Shown: piece by piece, positions 5,496-8,900 of the stretch
Layout: every line of letters starts with the position of its first letter
Position numbering within the stretch: position 1 is the stretch's first letter
Assembly (NCBI GenBank): GCA_938008425.1
Contig: CALLKH010000673.1
Span: forward strand, 1-8,900
Origin: an uncultured Planctomycetaceae bacterium
GTDB lineage: Bacteria; Planctomycetota; Phycisphaerae; UBA1845; UTPLA1
DNA length: 8,900 nt
Direction: 5' to 3'
Notes under the pieces: generated by a model
What the model was told of the DNA's origin: nothing
The model's input: the letters and a program-made list of their open reading frames with translations, nothing else
Database searches by the model: none
Position numbers and translations under genes: made by a program

Positions 5496-8400
5496 CTAAT
5501 CTTCACTCACTGCCGGCGACGACGTCGCCGATTCGCCGGACTTCTTTCCGGTTTCTGATAACTCCGGATCCAAAGGCGGCCGCGGGCCGGCGGGCTGGGT
5601 GGCCGCGGGCGACTCCATCGGCAACTCCGGATAATCGGGGAATTCCTCTCTCAGTCGATTCCAGACCGCGCTGTCGGGCCGGCGCATTTCCTTCTGCTGC
5701 AACATGCTCATCGCCCGATCGCGATCGGGCATCAGCTTGATGAAAGCCCGCGCAGCAACCAGCGCGCCATCGACATCCTCCTGGGCCAAGTGAAGGCCCA
5801 GCATGGAGTAGTGGGGCAGGGGCATGGCACTATTCAACTCGAGCGCCCGGCGCGCCCATTTCATGGCAAGATCGGCGAATTGCGGCTTCGGCGCGAACTG
5901 GTCGGCCAGCGCTGCATAGACGTCGGCGAGGCTTGCTGCCGGCGCCGATGGATTGGCCGCCGCGAGCGCCGTCAGTTGGGCGCCCGTCGCGTCTTCGCGG
6001 CCGGCGGCGGCGAGTACAAGTGCGCGCGTCTGCCCCAGCTCGAGCGGCAGGGCTTCCTGGCGCGGATCCTTCACGTCAGGCGGCAGCGGGCCGACGATCA
6101 GGACATGGGCTCGCACGAGCTCATCCAGAAGCTCGTCTGTCTGCGACGTCGGCTCGTCATGAAGCCGGTAGATGACCATCTCGCGAATGGCCGCCGAATG
6201 CGCCGCAAAGAGTCGCGGCCCCGCCCTGGCGTACATTTCATCTGCGCGGCGGGCGAGCGTCACGGCGCCGGCGGCGTCGCCGGTCAGATCCTTCAAGAGT
6301 GCCGCGAGTCGAAACGTTTCCGGCGACAGCCGATCGGTCCACTGGTCGACGGGAACGAGATAATCGGCCTCCGCGACGCGGCCCTGTTCATTGAGCGCGG
6401 CGAAAGCGCCGGGCACGCGTCGAAACAGGTCTTCCGCCATCGCCCGGGTGGACTCGTCCATCTCGCCGCGCCGCAGCAGGCATCGCAGCCAGATCATTCG
6501 CTCGCGCGGCGCCGCCTGCGGAATATCCTGCCACATCCGAAGGGCGATCGCCGTGTTGAACGGGTCGTCCTTGAAGCTCGCCGCGAGCGCGGCCTGGTAC
6601 TCCTGGAAATAGTAGGCCGCCTGCTGGGTGTCCCCGCGGGCCTGTGCGGCGCGAACGAGGATTCCGAAGACCTCGGATGCCAGACGAGAGACACTCAGAA
6701 ATCTCGGTGCCGCTTTTTCCAACGCGCCGAGCGCGTTTAATGCCCCGGCCGCCTGCGACAGCGTCGCGTCCGACGGCCGAGGTTCGGACGCCACCGCCTT
6801 TGCGAAGGCGGCCGTCCGTGACTTGACGGCAAACATTCTTGCAGTGAGCTTGAGAAACGGTTCGAGGATCTGCTCGCCCGCGGCGTCCGCCTTCTGTATC
6901 GCCTCTTCATATCGCCCTTCCTCGTGGGCGATCTGTGATTGGTAGCTCGCCTGGATGCCCAGCCAGTCGCGGTAGCCGTAGTAGCCGAGTGCGAGGCCGA
7001 TGACGACCGCGGCGAGGCCGAGTCCGCGAAACACGCCGGAGCCGAGTCGCTGATCCCGCGGGCTTGATTCGGCCGACACGGCGCCGTCGCCGGACTCGGT
7101 GTTCGATTCCGTCGCCGACGTCGTCTGCACGGGCTCAGTCTGCCGCCGCTCGACTCGAATGATCGCCCAGAGTACGGCCCAGATCGTCAGGAAAATCGGC
7201 GGGAAGCCCGGCTCGCGCATCGCGACGCTCGAACATTCTTCAAGCATCATGCCGAAGAGCGCGGCCGATAGACCGACGACCAGCCATCGGTGCGGGCGCT
7301 CCTCGGGCGCGGTTCTGGCGCGATCGCAATATCGCATGGCGTAAAGCAGCGTCAGCAAGAGGGCGAACACAAACGCGGCCGCACCGACGATGCCGAGATC
7401 GGCCAGCAGTTCGAGGAACTCGTTGTGGGCCTGGATGAACCACCATCGCTCGCCCATCGCGCGCGTCGACGGTTCGTCGAGCTGATCCTCGCGGGCGATG
7501 CCGGACGCCCGCATCGCGTAGCCGCCCTCGCCGTTGCCGCCGACCGGCTTGTCCTTGAAGAGCGCGATGGCGTACGGCCACTCGTGGTTGAGCCGGGTGC
7601 GAATCGAGTGGGCACGCTCGCCCGAGGCGCCGGACTCCCGAAGCGACTGAATTTTCCAGACGCCCACCAGCGCTATCACCAGCGCGACGAGCGCCACGGC
7701 CGGACGAACGGATCGCTTCGAGATGATCATCGCCATGAACGCGATGCCCGCCGCGAATCCGACCCAGGCGCTGGATCGCGACTGCGAGAGCAAGAGCCCG
7801 AGCAGCGTCACGGCGAAAGCAACTACCGCAAAGGCGCCGACCAGGCGATTGGGCCTTACTGCCGCACCGCCCGCCGCCCGGCTCGGACGCGAGAGCGAAT
7901 CCATGGCAAGCCCGATCGCCGCGAACACGGCCGGCAAAATGCACGCGCCGAACCAGAGGCTGTTGCCGATCGGATAAACCAGGCGTTGATCGGGCAGGCG
8001 GAAAGCGGCGAGCATGCTCAGCCAGCCCGGCTCGGTGCGAACGGTGTAATACCAGAGGCCCAGCGCCGTGCAGGCCGAGACCGCGACGACGAGCCACAGC
8101 GTCAGCCGGCGGGCATGAATCGGAAGCAGCAGAAGCGCGATCGGCCACCACCACGCCGCCTGCATGTAGCGAATGACCACGCCGCCGAAGCTCACGTCGG
8201 GCGCGTGTGATGAGAGAAACGACGTGATCGCACTGATCGCGAGCAGCACGATCCACCAGAAAACCGGGCTCCATGCCCGCGCGCGAAAATTCCATGCGTC
8301 GTCAGCGGTCAGCCTCGGCCGGGCGGTTGTCGTCAGCAGTCGAAGCCCGCCGGCGATGGTGAGCAGTGCGGCGGCCATGTAGTAGATGAGATTTCGAATT

Positions 8401-8645
8401 TCGACGCCGCGCGCCGTGGGGAATTCGCTTCGTTCAGCCTCGGGTCCGGCCAGTGCCAGCGCCGAGACGATGGTCCTGAGCAGCGAGTCGTCATTCTTGT
8501 GGGCGCTGGAGAATCCCGCCGGCGACGTGAGCAGGCAGTTGCCAACCAGGGCAAGCCCCGCGATCCAGACCAGCACCGTACTGATGCGCCTCGCGGCCGG
8601 CGAGTCGTGGGTCAGCGTGTCATTCGAGTTGTCGTATGGCATCAT
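5496..8645 (-). CDS. O-antigen ligase/polymerase-family membrane protein with C-terminal TPR-like region
   Basis: This is a 1049-residue protein. Residues 22-497 contain about twelve membrane helices and the marks of the Wzy_C/O-antigen ligase family: SQSRSSAWVGF (287-297), a large periplasmic loop with WPYAIALFKDKPVGGNGEGG (356-375), and HNEFLELLADLGIVG (407-421). The last fits the WaaL-type pattern H[NSQ]X9GXX[GTY] with His407. Such proteins polymerise or transfer lipid-linked glycans on the periplasmic side, onto lipid A, protein or a growing chain. A Ser/Thr/Glu-rich linker (501-538) leads to one more helix (539-556) and then about 450 residues of Ala-rich helical repeats resembling TPRs (for example GRYEEAIQKADAAGEQ, 577-592, and DLAMKWARRALELNSA, 925-940). 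The tail is Pro/Ser-rich and disordered (about 1007-1049). The substrate is unknown, and no glycosyltransferase genes are nearby. The start at 8645 (or the adjacent ATG at 8642) lies inside the end of radA and has a weak binding site. Confidence 0.88.
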   Translation of the reverse strand: MMPYDNSNDTLTHDSPAARRISTVLVWIAGLALVGNCLLTSPAGFSSAHKNDDSLLRTIVSALALAGPEAERSEFPTARGVEIRNLIYYMAAALLTIAGGLRLLTTTARPRLTADDAWNFRARAWSPVFWWIVLLAISAITSFLSSHAPDVSFGGVVIRYMQAAWWWPIALLLLPIHARRLTLWLVVAVSACTALGLWYYTVRTEPGWLSMLAAFRLPDQRLVYPIGNSLWFGACILPAVFAAIGLAMDSLSRPSRAAGGAAVRPNRLVGAFAVVAFAVTLLGLLLSQSRSSAWVGFAAGIAFMAMIISKRSVRPAVALVALVIALVGVWKIQSLRESGASGERAHSIRTRLNHEWPYAIALFKDKPVGGNGEGGYAMRASGIAREDQLDEPSTRAMGERWWFIQAHNEFLELLADLGIVGAAAFVFALLLTLLYAMRYCDRARTAPEERPHRWLVVGLSAALFGMMLEECSSVAMREPGFPPIFLTIWAVLWAIIRVERRQTEPVQTTSATESNTESGDGAVSAESSPRDQRLGSGVFRGLGLAAVVIGLALGYYGYRDWLGIQASYQSQIAHEEGRYEEAIQKADAAGEQILEPFLKLTARMFAVKSRTAAFAKAVASEPRPSDATLSQAAGALNALGALEKAAPRFLSVSRLASEVFGILVRAAQARGDTQQAAYYFQEYQAALAASFKDDPFNTAIALRMWQDIPQAAPRERMIWLRCLLRRGEMDESTRAMAEDLFRRVPGAFAALNEQGRVAEADYLVPVDQWTDRLSPETFRLAALLKDLTGDAAGAVTLARRADEMYARAGPRLFAAHSAAIREMVIYRLHDEPTSQTDELLDELVRAHVLIVGPLPPDVKDPRQEALPLELGQTRALVLAAAGREDATGAQLTALAAANPSAPAASLADVYAALADQFAPKPQFADLAMKWARRALELNSAMPLPHYSMLGLHLAQEDVDGALVAARAFIKLMPDRDRAMSMLQQKEMRRPDSAVWNRLREEFPDYPELPMESPAATQPAGPRPPLDPELSETGKKSGESATSSPAVSED

Positions 8646-8900
8646 TCAAACTTTCACAGGCGACGAGTTCGATCTTCTCGTCGCTTTTTCGTTTCACGTC
8701 GGCGGCGCCGCCCTTCGGCAGGATGAACCGCTTGAAGCCCACTCGCGCCGCCTCGGTCACGCGCTGCCGCAGATGGTGAACGGTGCGCAGTTCCGAACCG
8801 AGCCCCACTTCTCCGCAGACGACGGTGCCCGTCGGCAGGCATCGATTCGTCATGGCCGAATAGGTCGCCAGCGCGATCGCCAGGTCCGCCGCCGGTTCGT
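8620..8900 (-). CDS. radA: DNA repair protein RadA, C-terminal part (N-terminus outside window)
   Basis: The minus-strand frame is open to the right edge. The visible 92 residues are the end of RadA/Sms, a RecA-like DnaB-type ATPase that helps branch migration during homologous recombination. They match the C-terminal Lon-protease-like domain: EPAADLAIALATYSA, then MTNRCLPTGTVVCGEVGLGS, ELRTVHHLRQRVTEAARVGF, a K-R-F-I-L-P-K block, and the ending ESLNDAIRQLE. In typical RadA the same order reads DRPLP, GEVGL, GEIR, QER, EAA, GF(K/R)RAIVP. The ATG at 8853 is an internal methionine, not the start. The zinc finger, Walker motifs and KNRFG motif would lie beyond the window. Its stop overlaps the start of the ligase-like gene by 26 bases, so the two are probably co-transcribed and translationally coupled. 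Confidence 0.92.
   Translation of the reverse strand, partial: EPAADLAIALATYSAMTNRCLPTGTVVCGEVGLGSELRTVHHLRQRVTEAARVGFKRFILPKGGAADVKRKSDEKIELVACESLNDAIRQLE

Noticed and set aside
5790..6740. Plus-strand open frame of 316 codons
   Set aside because: It is antisense to the TPR-like part of the ligase gene. The product is Arg/His/Gly-rich with no family motif, typical of a mirror frame in GC-rich coding DNA.
7290..8210. Plus-strand open frame of 306 codons
   Set aside because: It is antisense to the membrane domain of the ligase gene. The product is extremely Arg/Glu-rich with no recognisable domain.
7240..8295. Minus-strand open frame of 351 codons
   Set aside because: It overlaps the ligase gene in another frame on the same strand. 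The ligase frame carries conserved motifs and membrane helices; this one does not.
1..8900. CRISPR arrays, tRNA or rRNA genes, insertion sequences, attachment sites
   Set aside because: No regularly spaced repeats, cloverleaf-like sequences, transposase motifs or flanking inverted repeats were seen on reading both strands.

Overview
The window is a GC-rich piece of bacterial chromosome with six protein genes, two of them cut by the window edges. It most likely comes from a member of the Planctomycetota or a close relative. That is an inference from three things: a large repeat protein ending in a dockerin-like pair of calcium loops, a lone TadE-type pseudopilin, and a TatC with an enlarged periplasmic loop. 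No RNA gene, insertion sequence, CRISPR array or phage gene was seen.

Layout, left to right. At 2-1900 (+) is the 3' part of a secreted, repeat-built protein whose C-terminus carries two dockerin-type calcium loops. It converges on tatC (1955-2962, -), the membrane receptor subunit of the twin-arginine translocase. After a 176-base gap come, on the same strand, a single-domain rhodanese (3139-3486) and an M20-type amidohydrolase (3505-4701). The last two are only 18 bases apart and read as a two-gene operon, amidohydrolase first. A 274-base divergent spacer separates them from a small TadE-like pseudopilin (4976-5404, +). That gene converges on a 1049-residue O-antigen ligase/polymerase-family membrane protein with a long C-terminal helical, TPR-like extension (5496-8645, -). 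The 5' end of this big gene overlaps the 3' end of radA (8620-8900, -, N-terminus outside the window) by 26 bases.

The genes do not form one obvious pathway. A loose theme is the cell envelope: Tat export, a surface repeat protein, a pseudopilin and a glycan ligase/polymerase. The amidohydrolase, rhodanese and radA are metabolic or housekeeping genes. I see no clear novel system. The points most worth checking are the TatC periplasmic insertion, the ligase-plus-TPR architecture, the orphan pseudopilin with a hairpin in its probable leader, and the dockerin-tailed repeat protein.
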